From positions 619,998,476 to 620,062,475 of the forward strand of contig NC_081408.1 in NCBI RefSeq assembly GCF_030272615.1: a stretch of DNA of 64,000 bases. The letters run 5' to 3'. Of the stretch, positions 52,744 through 64,000 are shown piece by piece; position 1 is the first letter of the stretch; each line of letters starts with the position of its first letter. The notes under the pieces were generated by a model. That model was not told the DNA's origin, did not search any database, and saw nothing but the letters and a program-made list of their open reading frames with translations. The DNA comes from Cryptomeria japonica (Eukaryota; Streptophyta; Pinopsida; Cupressales; Cupressaceae). A program made the position numbers and the translations under genes.

Positions 52744-55700
52744 ATGGAAGCTCAAGGTATTATTTTCAAGAAAGATAGACCAAGGTTTGATGGAAACAAC
52801 TACACTATATGGAAGAAACAGATGGAGGTGCATTTGAAATGTCTTGGAGAAGATTATTGGAAGATTACTAAGAATTCCTATGGTGTTCCTCAAAATGGAC
52901 CATCCACTCTTGATGAGGTTAAGGAAGTTGAATATAACATTAGAACAAAGGAAGCATTACTTAGTGCCCTAATTGATTCTGAAATGATAAATATTATGGA
53001 ACTTGAGACATCACATGAGATCTAGGTGAAGCTTGAGATCCTGTATGAAGGTGATAGTCAAGTGAAAGTTTCTATGTTACAGAGTTTAAAAGGAAAGTAT
53101 CAAACATTAAAGATGGGAGATGATTAAAACATACATTCATACATGGATAAGCTGAATGAGCTTGTCCTTGGTATCAAATCATCCGGTGGAAAGATTGAAG
53201 AAGATGAGATTGTTGCTAAGGTGCTAAGATCTTTACCCCCTACTTATAAACATAACGTTTATGCTATTGATGAGATCTGAAGTGATTATAGTGACAAGGG
53301 ATGCATTGGTTGGAAAGCTTATTGCATTTGAGTTGAGCAAATTTGGTGAGTCACATGGAAAGTCTGAGACAACATTCAAAGCATTAGTATTTGTGTCCAG
53401 TAAGAAGAATTATGATACTGATTAGTGTAGGATATCTAGATATGAAAGAGAAAGGAGAGAGATAGATGAGCAAGAAAGGGAGCCTGATGAGCTTGAAGAA
53501 TTGATTGCCCGGAGATTTCCTAAAGCTGCTGGTAAGTATGATGGAAATTTTCCTTTTAAAATGTTTTTCTTGTAATAAGATAGGACATTTTGCTTCTAGA
53601 TGTCCAAAGAGAATGGATAAGTATGAAAAACATGATAAGGTTGATAAGTTTGATTGAAATGATAGATATGAGAAGGATGAGAAGTATGATAAGCCTTATA
53701 AGTCTAACCGGAAGTTTAGGAGCTAAAAAAACTATTATTATGTTGTAGATGAAGGGGTTACAGATGAAGAATCAGAAGGAGATGAAGTTGTGTTCATTGC
53801 CATTAAAGAAGATAGACCCGTGCCTATTAATTCCACTAGCTACTCTATTGAGGAGAAAGCTTTGGCTGCTAAGGTGAATGGGTGATTGACATCAGTTGTT
53901 CACATCATATGACTAGCGACAAAAGCAATTTTGTAGGCATGGAAAGATATGATGGTGGAATAGCTATATTTGGAGATGACAAAGCCTGTGTAATCCATGG
54001 GAGAGGTTCTATTTATTTTGATGGTAAGAATAACACTGACGATGTCTTGTATGTTGAAGGTTTGAAGCATAATATTTTGAGTGTTGGATAGATGGGGTTG
54101 ATAAGGGTTATGATCTACAATTCAAAGATGATAAATCCAAGATTTTAAATGCATCTGGTATAGAGATTGCATCTGGAACTAAGACTAAAGGTAACATTTT
54201 TAATTTGAATTCTAGTGAGAAAAATTGCTTGATTGCTAAGATAGATGGGAGTTGGTTGTGGTATAGAAGGACGTGTCATATAAATTTTGATTTATTGGTC
54301 AAGATTAATTCTACACAAGCTGTTAGGGATTTGCCTAAGATTGTTAAACTTGTTAATATGGTATGTAAAGAATGTCAGTTGGTTAAGAAAACAAGGATTT
54401 GTTTCAAGAGTAAATGGCACACATCAGATGGATTGTTAGATCATGTGCATACTGACATGTGCGGATCTATAAATGTTGAAAGTGTGTAGGGGTGATAGAT
54501 ACTTTATGTTACTAATTGATGAATATTCCAGAATGATGTGGGTTGTCTTTTTGAAGGAAAAATCAGAATCCTTTAAAAATTCAAGATATTCAAGGCTAAA
54601 GTTAAAATTGAGTTTGAATTGAAGTTGAATTGTTTGAGATCTGATAGAGGTGGAGAATTATATTCCAGTGAGCTCAATTCTTTCTATGAGATGCATGGAA
54701 TCAGAAGACAACTATCTTCTCCTAAGACCCCACAACAGAATGGGATTGTTGAAAGGAAAATCGTACTGTTTTAGATGCTACAAGAACCATGTTGATTGAA
54801 GGGAATGTTTTGAAGGTTTACTGGAGAGAAGCTATTAGCATTGTAGTCTATATATTCAATAGAGTTCATATCAAAGGTGATACCGGTAAGACTCCCTATG
54901 AGCTTTGGTTTGGTCATGTTCCCACTATGAAATATTTCAAAGTTTTTGGTAGAAAATGTTATATCAAGAGAGATGAGGATATTGGAAAGTTTGATGCTAT
55001 AAGTGATGAAGGTATCTTTTTGGGATATTCTACAAATAGCAAAGCCTACTGGTTCTATAACAAGAGACTAAGAAAGATAGTTGAGAGTGCAAGTGTGAAG
55101 GTGGATGAAAACCTTGGGAAGTACATCAGAGCTTATGATGAAGGTCAACATGTTGTTTTAACTCCTATTCAGCCTGAAAAGCCTAAGCAAAATTATTTGG
55201 TAGAGACAAAGACTATTTTTGTTTTCGGTGAGGGTGTTTAGGATCCTGAGTCTGATAATCAGAACAATCAGAAGACTTCGAGGTATGTAAGATTAAATCA
55301 TTCTGAGAATCAGATTATTAGTGATAAGAATAAAGGAGTTATGACTAGAAGAAGGTTAGTTTCAGAAGATATATGTTTGATTTCTAAGGTTGAACCTAAG
55401 GATGTTGTTGATGCTTGTAAAGATGACAACTAGATTAGAGCCATGGAAGAAGAGTTAGATCAGATTGAAAATAAAAATACTTGGGAACTTGTGCCCAGAC
55501 CTAAAGATAAAAATGTTATTGGTACTAAATGGATTTTTAGGAACAAATTGAATGAAGTCAGTGAAGTAGTTAGAAATAAAGACAGAATGGTCTACAAAGG
55601 ATATTCACAACAAGAATGGATTGATTATGAAGAAAAATTTTCTTCGGTTGCCAGAATTGAAGCTGTTAGATTGTTTCTAGCTTAAGTTGCTTATAAAGAT

Positions 55701-56938
55701 TTCAAGGTATATCAAATGGATGTCAAATCTGCATTTTTAAATGGTGGTCTAGAAGAAGAAGTCTACATTGAACAGCCTGATGGAGTTTCACTGTCAGGTG
55801 ATGGAGACATGGTATGCAAGTTGAAGAAAACACTTTATGGTTTGAAATAAGCCCCTAGAGCCTGGTATGGTAGATTAGATAAATACTTGCTAAAATTGGG
55901 ATTTGTCAAAGGTGCTGCTAATAGTAGCCTGCACTTTAAAATTGAAAATAAAAACATTTTAATTGTTGAAGTCTTTGTTGATGATGTTATTTTTTATGGT
56001 GATGATGATATGAGTATGAAATTTACCGATGATATGCAAAAAGAAATTGAGATGTCTATCATTGGTGAGATGAAATTTTTCTTAGGTTTGCATATTGCAC
56101 AGACAAGTAAAGGTATCTTTTATATCTCAAACTAAGTATGTGAAGGAATTGCTGAAGAGGTTTGGATTAGATGATTCCAAACCGGTTGGAACTCCTATGG
56201 TGATTGGTTGTAAACTGTCTAAAAATGATGATTCTCCTAAAGCTAATCAGAGTTTGTATAGATCTATGGTTGGTGGACTATTATATTTTACTTAGACTAG
56301 GCCAAACATTATGCATGTTATGTGTATGGAAGCTAGATACCAAGCTGATACGAAAGACAGACATGTTACTACTATTAAAATAATATTCAAATATCTTAAG
56401 GGAACTGAAGATTATGGTTTATGGTATCCAAAGAATGATGATTTTATGTTATGTGTTTATACTGATGCAGATTGGGGAAGTGATGTTGATGACCGAAAAA
56501 GTACTACCGATGGATCATTCTTTTTAGGTAAGAAGTTGGTTTCATGGGCCAGGAAGAAATAGGATTCAATATCTTTATGTACTGCTGAAGTTGAGTACAT
56601 TATTGTTGCTAGTAATTGCACTCAGATAGTGTGGATGAAGCAAATGTTCAAAGAAATAAAAGTTATTTATGATGATCCTACTATTATATACTGTGATAAT
56701 TCTAGTGCTATAAACATGTCCAAAAACATGGTGCAACATTCAAAGACCAATCATATATCAATCAAATACAATTACTTGAGAGAGAAAGTCGGTGAACAAA
56801 AGGTGAAGTTGGAATATGTATCTACAAAGGAATAAATTAATAACATTTTTACTAAGCCTTTGCCTGCAGATACATTTGTCTATCTGAGAGATACGTTAGG
56901 GGTCTCCATCCCTCCTGATGAGAACTGGATGCATTGAG
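52744..56938 (+). pseudogene. Copia gag-pol polyprotein of element D (broken)
   Basis: ATG at 52744. The gag has FDGNNYTIWKKQMEVHL and a zinc knuckle near 53565-53610 (CNKIGHFASRCP with the upstream Cys in a shifted frame). The protease site reads IDISCSHHMTSD near 53890 where copia elements have DSG. A GAG-pre-integrase region (about 54260-54480) and integrase fragments follow (54640-54900, with a PQQNGIVERK-like motif). [17 protein letters not shown] then TAA for Gln, and FVDDVIFYGDD (about 55970-56010). RNase H: YTDADWGSDVDDRKST and YCDNSSAINMSKN. It ends near PADTFVYLRDTLG and TGA at 56936. At least ten stops and several frameshifts; non-functional. Confidence 0.88.
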
Positions 56939-57217
56939 TTGCATTGATCTAGTAGAATTTAGAGCTTTACTCTTTTATCTAGATTGATGAGTTGCTACTA
57001 CTCTAATGGAGTAGTCTGTTGATTTGGTTTTGTATTCCAAGGGGAGAGAGATTTGTGTTTGATTTTTTGTCTTGGTAATATTTGGAATTATTGTTAAAGG
57101 GGAAGAGAGATCATGTGAAAACTGCTTTATCTATCTTGATCTTAGGGGGATTTTGTTGGTGATATTTTCTTTCTTTGCATTGACTGTTTTTCACATTCAT
57201 ATCTTGCCATCAATGCC

Positions 57218-57229
57218 AAAGGAGGAGAT
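57218..57229 (+). other. Polypurine tract of element D
   Basis: AAAGGAGGAGAT next to TGTTGGATTATT. Confidence 0.9.
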
Positions 57230-58075
57230 TGTTGGATTATTTAAGAGATTGTTGGATTTGGTTGTTCATTTCTACTACTAGGATATGTTGTTGTCATTGA
57301 TGTCAACATATTCCTATGAATTATTTCGATGAGTTTGGAGAAGGTTTTTTGTTTGGTTTTTTAGTTTGGTTTTGCTTATCACTATTTTGCAGAATCTGGT
57401 ATTCCCTCCGGTATATTCCGGTGTGATAAGATCTTGTGCTGATAGTTTGGATTATTGTTTGGGATAATCTTGTGTATCTTCATTTTAGATGGTTCATGAT
57501 TTGGTGCACTGCAAGTTATCTTTCTTCATGACAGTTTCTGATTGGTTGTGTTTTTGAGCTTTGAGACATTGACCAATGAAGATTTGAAAAGTGGTGTTGG
57601 TGCAACTATTTCAGATAATTCTAATGTGTTTGATGGTGTTTCCTAGTCATGTCCTATTTCTTTTGGTGATCTGCATTGATCATTGAGTGAGTTCTTGGTG
57701 ATTTCTTTGAACCGGTGATAGTTTGTGTGTTATGCAGTATTTCTAGTGGTGTAGCGTGTTGCGGTTGATTTTGGCAAGATTTTCGGTGGATGTGATCTTT
57801 TAGGAATTTGAACTAGGTACATGCTATATAATGTAAATCATAATATTGCTTCGGTGGTCAATCTTTGTATTGTGTAATGTAATTTTTGTAATTATGAGTT
57901 GAGGGTTTAGCCGACCTTGTTATCAAGGTTGATGATTTGTATATATAGGTGATAATTATGTAATTTGTGTGTCGGTATTGTGTTTGCATTAACAGAGAGA
58001 GGTAAATATGAGAACAAGGATATATCATTCAGTGAAGTGTTGTGATGAGTTTGGTGTTGTAGTGAAGACAAGTGT
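57230..58075 (+). repeat. 3' LTR of element D, left part
   Basis: Starts TGTTGGATTATTTAAG after the PPT and runs to AGTGT (58071-58075), where solo LTR E inserted. The right part is at 62574-62995. Confidence 0.85.
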
Positions 58076-59793
58076 TGTAGTACCCCTGCCCTAATCAATT
58101 TCTAATCTCGGTTTGATCTTGGTTAGTTGATCATGTTATAATGTTATAGTCAGATGTTTTGATTTTTCGTGCATACTTGTTAATGTGGTTTCCGCACCAA
58201 TTCGTATGCAATTGTACTATTTCTCCTATCTTAGGCTAACACTTTTTTTAAGTATATATATGTATGCATGTATGACTCTTGGTTGCAAGAGACTTTAGGT
58301 ACAGTACCGCATGGGTGCGAGGTTCATCTCTGCTTGGATTCACAAGTTTGAGTGTACCTCTTTGGTCCTTAGAATTTGGATTAGGTGGTCGTAAGACCCT
58401 CGTTTGACCATAGTCGTGCTCAAGTGAGCATCGTCAGTCGTCGTCGGTATTCCCTTTGGTTGGGTATGCAGGTCATCTGTCTATTTGGATTTCTTGGATT
58501 GCATGTTTTGTGTGTGTGGTTAAATTGAGTAATTAATCCTTTTTATTTTATTTAATTAAGTTGTGTTTATGCATTAAAAATTAAGGGAATAAATTAAATA
58601 GGTTCCCTTTATGCGATTAATCGTTATTTAGAATTGCTCAATTCAAATCGGTAGCTAGTTTAAATTAAATGGTAAATTTTAATGGATTAATTTATTTAGT
58701 TATACTTTTGGAAAGGAAAGATTTAATTAATTTGAAATAGAATTGATTCAATCTCTTTGCCTTTAAAAAAATAGAAAGGTTGATTTTAATTATTTAAAGA
58801 AAATCAATTTTAATTAGAAAAGCAAGTTGTTATATATTTGATATAGTGTGAAACATTAATTTGGGGATTTTATTTTAAATAAAAATATATATTGCCCTCA
58901 TAATATTTTTGAAATTTAAATGTTAAGTTGTGTTAATTTGGAAAACTAGAAATTAAATGAGGAAGAGGCATTTTGATTTTTCAAAATTAGAAATAAATTG
59001 TGTAAAAGTATTTTTATTTTGGAAAGGAGATTTTTGGTCAAAAACTTGGCATTTAACCTAGGGTTGGAAAATATTTTGGGGGAGGATTATTTTTGAAAAA
59101 TATTTTGGGGAAAAATATTTTTGGGAATGAAAATTTGGGGATTTTGGAGGAGAAGATATTTTTGGAGCTTGCAGGTTGGGCTCTCCTTCAATCTTACCAG
59201 GATTGCTGAACTAGGTAGGCCTCTGGTTTATTTCATTGGCTTCTTTGTTTTAAAGAAATTGTTTTGGATTTGGAAGAAATCTGGTTGTGAAGATTATAAA
59301 AAATCTCATCTAATTGAGGAAAATGAAATAGTTGTAATTAAATCTCCAATCCAAACCCTCCTTGTCTTCTTTTCCATTCCAAGTTTAGATTTTGGTTGCT
59401 CGGGTTGTTTTAAAAAGGAAAAAAACCTGGGATGGTTGTTTACAATAAAAATTTGTTTAAATTCCAAATAGTTGCTTTCAAATTCAGGCTTTAATCAGAG
59501 AAATCTATTTGTGCTTGGTTAAATAGAAATGGAAGAACGATAGAAATTTTACCATTCTCAATATTTGGGACGTATATGTTAATCTTTTGCTGATTCTGGA
59601 AATATTCTCAATTTGATCTTAGAAAATTTTTGAGTATTGTTAAAAATATATATATATATTTACTTGCTGGTCTGAGAGTACTGAGCAACTGGGCTTTGGT
59701 TTATCTTTTGTTTTTTTTTATTAAAAAATTAAAATTAAAATTAAAAAAAAAACATTAAGCAAAATTTAAATCAGCATTGGTTTTGGCTGATTA

Positions 59794-60000
59794 GGGGAGG
59801 GGCGGCATGAAGTCGAGGCCCTCGACCCATGGTTGGGGAGAGCCAAGGCTTCCCCAAACCATGGGGAGAGGCCTGCGGTGAGGCCATGTCGTGGCCTCCA
59901 CTCAGCCAAGGTTGGGTGGAGACCACGACATGGTCTCCCCAGCCTTCCCTTGGGGAAAGGGAGGCCCACGTGGTCTCCAGGTGGGTCTGCCCTTGGCTAT
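59794..60000. other. GC-rich island with two strong hairpins in element E
   Basis: A GC-rich block of about 200 bases between AT-rich flanks. Hairpin 1: CCATGGTTGGGGA (59827) pairs with TCCCCAAACCATGG (ends 59864). Hairpin 2: CCATGTCGTGGCCTCCAC (59884-59901) pairs with 59916-59933 with one mismatch over 18 bases and a 14-base loop. Open frames through it have no protein-like features. Confidence 0.75.
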
Positions 60001-60310
60001 GTTTTTATTATTTTTTTTTAATTATTTTTTTTTATAAACAAAAAAATATAATATGCTAAATTTAATGTGGGTTTTAAAATGTTTTATTTTTATTAAAATT
60101 TAATTAATAGTTTTTATTATTATATATTAATTATTAATTATTAATTAATGTATATTTTAAATATATGTTAATCGTGATAATATATATATATATATATTAA
60201 TTAATACTTAATTTGTTAATTTTGTTATTAATTATTAATTGTTTATATTTTATTAATCGCGGATTAATAAATATATAGTAATTAATATTTAATTTTGGTA
60301 TTTTTCTACA
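60001..60310. repeat. AT-rich low-complexity stretch
   Basis: Runs of T, ATTATTAATTAATTA words and a (TA)n run near 60180-60198. A second (TA)n run lies at about 59645-59660. Non-coding. Confidence 0.7.
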
Positions 60311-62114
60311 TGTGCGTAAGGAAATAATTTGTTAAGTTGGGAATGACTTATCTTTATTTGGGTTCCTTATATGTATATTTCCTTAATCAGAAAAGTGTAA
60401 CTTGTTTCTGGAAAGATGAACTTGGAGAAATTATTTTTGAACTAGTATGACAATGATTTTTTATTTGAAGATTAAATATTATATTTAGATAGTTAATGTT
60501 GATTTAATTATATTCATGTGAACTTGGTTTAAAAACTCGTAATGATGTATTTATGTTATGTTTTGATGCAAACGAACTTAGTGAGTTAGAAAACCAAGAA
60601 TGGCATGTACCTAGATGAGGTAGATAACTACAATCAAACTTAGATCATTTAGAAAACTTGATCGACTTTAAATGTTTAAATCAATATGGAAAAAGATTGT
60701 CTCTACTGGTTATTGCCTATGCAAGTTTAAATTTTTGTATTTGCTTTTGCTTAAGTAATGGCAATACCTTGATTGTTTGATTGGACCTTGTCATTGGTTG
60801 ATTTGGGATACCTATTTTTGTCGTCGATCTCGAGTTTGACTATTGTCTTGTGATGGTGTTATAACTGGTCATGTTCATTATGCGAGTGTCGAACGATGAT
60901 TTGTGGTTGACCATAGTTGGTCAGGTCTCTAGTTAGAGTACCATTAGTTAGTGCACCTCATATGAAGTCGTGTTTGACCAAATCCATTTTGAACTCTGGT
61001 TGCTTGACCTTGTGTATGTCTGGGTTTAGGAGTTCATTGAGTATTGTCTAGTGTCGTATGGGAGAGTGGCTTTCGATTGGGAGCCGCACCCAAAGTGGTT
61101 GTTGGGTGACTCATCAGAAGTGTGTCCAATAAGTGATAACCTAATAGAATATTAGCGAGTTAGTTAATGAATTACTAAGTAAAATAATTGTGCCTCACAC
61201 ATGGGACGAGTGCTAACACAGGCTCGACATGCTGTGAGAAGGCCTGAAATGGAAAACCATCATCCTTATCTTCATGAAAGGATGTGTGGGTCCACATGGG
61301 GCTTGGATGGGGCTGGAGGTTCATAATAGGTTGCTAGGGTAATTGAGTGGATGGGGCCAGAACCTATGAAGACCTGCCATGGTAACCATACCAGGTTGTG
61401 TGATGACAGTTGTCCCCTATGTTCGCTAGTGTGTGGTTGTGTTGTCTTGATAGGAGCACTTTTATGGAGTCGTCCTGTTGCTTATGTCCTTGTGAGAACC
61501 TGATGTCATGATAGACCTTGGGTTGCGATGACTTAGTTTTGTGGATGCTCCAGTGGACCTTTGTATTTGCTTCTATTATGTTCAGTTGGATCCTTTCCTA
61601 TTCAGTGATTATTTATGTATTTATTTGACCAATATGGTCATTTGTATATTGGTTATGATCGCCTTGATGGCAAGATTGTAAATGATGTGAACCTTATGAA
61701 TTCTTAACTTATTTAATGATCAGAGGGGTCTTGCAGTTGAGCAGACCTAGAGAGGTAGCCCTCTATGGGTGAACTCTGATATCAATTTGGTGTGATGTGG
61801 TGTTTATGTTCTTATGTTCCTTTTTAGTTTTTAACATGTATGGATGGAATTATGTTAGAATGTATCAAGTGGATTAGATGAAATTAATTTTAAATGCATG
61901 TGTATAGTCATCATATTAAATGCAAAAATTGGATCATGAAAGAATGTAGATTAGAATAATGGAATATTTTCAGTTATTGATAATGAATTTAAGTATGCAT
62001 GGAAATAACTCATTAGTTTATAATGAAATTAAAGTGTGTTATAAAATTAGATGCATGGCATATGTTTAATGTAAGATTGAATGTAATGAATGGTTAAAAT
62101 TTATTGGATGAACT

Positions 62115-62290
62115 TAATCAGCTTAACCATAGCTTTAACTCTAATGGACGAACTTCATTAAGTTATCTATCTTTTAACTTTAATGGATGAACTTCCACAT
62201 GTTATCTACATTTTAACTTTAATGGGTGAATTTCCTCATGTTAGCTAAATCTTCAACCATAATGCATGAACGCATCCTATTATCTATAAT
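62115..62290 (+). repeat. Four tandem copies of a degenerate 40-bp unit in element E
   Basis: Each unit reads TTTAACTNTAATGGATGAACTTCNNCATGTTATCTA with substitutions. Copies begin near 62126, 62168, 62213 and 62251. Copy 4 is most diverged. Confidence 0.75.
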
Positions 62291-62573
62291 TTTAATTTAC
62301 TGAACAAATTATATCCTTGTTTAAAGTAACAACATGAAATTAAGTTAACCTGCTTAATTGGATCAAATGTCATGAGTTGAGTTAGATGTTATATTAAGTA
62401 ATCACGTTGGGAAACTCCTTAGGCATTGTTTAGTCGTCCGTTGTGTCATCTGAGCTTATGATAACTCATTGTATCATTATGTTATGTGTAATTTAAAAAA
62501 AAAATTATGTGCACTCCATTCGTGTGTTTTAGCTTTATCCCTTCGAGGTTTCCTGGTGGGGCATTACAAGTGT

Positions 62574-62995
62574 GCTTAATCGGAACTATCATCATGCATT
62601 TGTAGATGCTATTATTGCAGTTCATTTCTTTCAAATTATAGTTTGAATCGTATTGTAAGTCAATGAGACTTCCCTGAGGGTTGTAGCCTTCTGGGCATAT
62701 ATCTTTTGAGCATTGAGCTCTAGGCAGTGTGTCTGAATGCATGTGCATTATCCATTGTAATATTTTCACACACTAATGCAAAGTATCATCTTATTGTGGG
62801 TAGGTTCCCATCGTGTTTTTCCCCTTAATCGGGTTTTCCATGTCAAAATCTTGGTGTTGTGTGTTGTGTTGTTAATTTTCTTATCTGTTATTGTTGTAGT
62901 TTATCAGTTTATGTCTTGGAAGTTTAATCTGTTTATCTAGTGAAGACTGATTCACGCCCCCCTCTCTCAGTCTTCCCTCTTGATTGTTGTTAACA
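62574..62995 (+). repeat. 3' LTR of element D, right part
   Basis: Resumes after the second AGTGT and ends GTTGTTAACA. The last 290 bases match the 5' LTR remnant at 52400-52687. Confidence 0.85.
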
Positions 62996-64000
62996 ATATT
63001 TATACCGATATTCATGGAAAGGCTGGATTTTTATATTTTTGTCTTAATATTGCTGGCCTTTCTAGAGAATAAATACCGTAGTATGGTAGTCTCATAAAAT
63101 TACTTGATATATCTATTGATTTTGTTCATTACACTTCAGTTTCCTTGTTATATACAAAATTAGAATGGACTTGACTATGGGTTTGTTTGTGTTTGTTCTT
63201 GATACTCCTCGCTTCTTGTTTCATTCTTTATGTTGATATTCATCTTGATATTAGTGGATTCATTATGATTACTATGATGACATTGATTCTATACTCTGGA
63301 TTAATAATTAAAGTTAATTTTAGGATTAGCTTCATGATTATTCACTATTTAGGAAATATGGTTCATGTTTATTGTTTATGATGATTTATCTTGTGCTAAA
63401 CTTGATTTGGTGTCTACATCAAATGAAAAATATGTTCATGTAACTCATTATGTTTTGTCTTTGCTATGATGTCTTACTGATTTGAATGTGAAAGAGACAT
63501 TGTCACATCACTCATTATTGAGAAAGGTATGATGTTGTTATTCTCTTTCACCTACTTGTGTATCTTATGTTGTGTATAGACATTTGGTGTTATGTAGGAT
63601 GCAGGTACTAGGAATCGACTTCATCTAGTCCCACAGGTCTGAGTGTGCCTTTACTCCCAATGGTAGTTGATCGAAGGTGACATAAGGCCTTACCACATTT
63701 TAAACCTAGTTTATATCTCGTTAGTTTTAGTGTTTAAGCCTTGTTGTCTTGTTGGATTCGATGGGATCTTAATTTGATTGTTGATTGATGTTGTGGTGAT
63801 TAATAAATATTTTGTTATGCATAGCCGTGTGTGTAATTAGTTTGGGAATAAGACATAGCTAGATCTGTAGAGCTCTACCGAGATCTGTAATTTTTGACTT
63901 ATCTTTGGATTATGCGGGAATCATGACATTTTTTCAAGCCAAATTAGCTACGACCGTGAGAATATGAAATTTTTTATATGATTGTATTAGTATTATTTTG
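62996..64000. other. Unclassified right flank
   Basis: No coding region supported. A segment at about 63600-63700 (GGTACTAGGAATCGACTTCA, then GTCTGAGTGTGCCTTTACTC) weakly resembles 58298-58400 in element E (GGTACAGTACC..., GTTTGAGTGTACCTCTTTGG), so part of it may be a distant relative of that LTR family. Confidence 0.45.

Larger units (their letters stand above)
58076..62568 (+). mobile_element. Element E: solo LTR with chromovirus-type ends, about 4.5 kb
   Basis: Starts TGTAGTACCCCTGCC and ends GGTGGGGCATTACA. The ends are imperfect inverted repeats of the TGTAATRCCCC type common in Tekay/Del chromoviruses. TSD AGTGT at 58071-58075 and 62569-62573. No PBS, PPT, internal LTR junction or coding domain was found, so a solo LTR is the best reading. 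A very large LTR or a coding-free two-LTR element is less likely. It splits the 3' LTR of D. Orientation is assigned from the TG...CA ends alone and is therefore arbitrary. Confidence 0.75.
52391..62995 (+). mobile_element. Element D: decayed Ty1/copia retrotransposon
   Basis: Truncated 5' LTR (52391-52687), initiator-Met PBS, gag-pol in copia order (gag, protease, integrase, RT, RNase H), PPT, and 3' LTR (57230-58075 plus 62574-62995) split by solo LTR E. Matching of the two LTRs is clear over the last 290-300 bases (52400-52687 against 62706-62995). The left part of the 5' LTR is missing, so no TSD can be scored; the right flank is ATATT. Confidence 0.88.

Noticed and set aside
59766-60059. 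ORFs rich in Gly, Trp and Pro on both strands at the GC island
   Set aside because: They arise from the hairpin repeats, with no start context and no homologue recognised.
61766-61785. PBS-like AACTCTGATATCAATTTGG in element E, suggesting a minus-strand internal junction
   Set aside because: The core differs from the initiator-Met site (GATATCAGAG), no matching LTR is seen on the other side, and the outer ends with AGTGT explain the element better.
1-64000. CRISPR arrays, rRNA or tRNA genes, bacterial operons
   Set aside because: No regular spacer-repeat pattern, no cloverleaf or rRNA core. The tRNA-like words are retrotransposon primer-binding sites.

Overview
The window is plant nuclear DNA made almost entirely of nested LTR retrotransposons. 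I found no intact ordinary host gene and no RNA gene. The very long LTRs (about 4-5 kb), Ogre/Tat-type Ty3 elements, chromoviruses, copia elements and a plant-mobile-domain ORF suggest a large plant genome. A gymnosperm is my best guess, but the sequence does not prove it. Boundaries below were read from TG...CA ends, primer-binding sites (PBS), polypurine tracts (PPT) and target-site duplications (TSD).

Left block (1-33.73 kb). Element C (plus strand, 14218 to about 33729) is the oldest layer and its 5' part lies left of the window. Element B, an Ogre-like element on the minus strand (5326-14217), sits in C. Element A, the 3' end of a Tat-type element (1-5320) with an antisense plant-mobile-domain ORF, appears to sit in B's left LTR. 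Element H, a complete young Tat-type element (15905-30145, TSD ATACC, two differences between 1804-bp LTRs, one 2428-codon gag-pol ORF), is inserted in frame into ORF2 of C.

Middle block (34.22-52.22 kb). Element F is a decayed chromovirus (TSD AAATA). Element G (36390-48188, minus strand, TSD GAAAC) is inserted in its protease region. The 3' LTR of G is in turn split by a 4.7-kb solo LTR, S (37360-42101, TSD TGGTG), which belongs to the same LTR family as B. S carries a fragment of an LdpA-like iron-sulfur host gene.

Right block (52.39-63.0 kb). Element D is a decayed Ty1/copia element. Its 3' LTR is split by a 4.5-kb solo LTR, E (58076-62568, TSD AGTGT), with chromovirus-type ends. The last kilobase is unclassified repeat-like DNA.

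The best candidate for something undescribed is the family shared by C and G. Both have an ORF1 with a C-terminal tail in common (in G, a coiled coil and five zinc knuckles) and an ORF2 of unknown function with recognisable homology from start to end. Neither shows protease, reverse transcriptase or integrase. They look like Gag-bearing non-autonomous elements that keep a second conserved protein. Only H has an intact open polyprotein and could in principle supply enzymes, and it belongs to a different superfamily.
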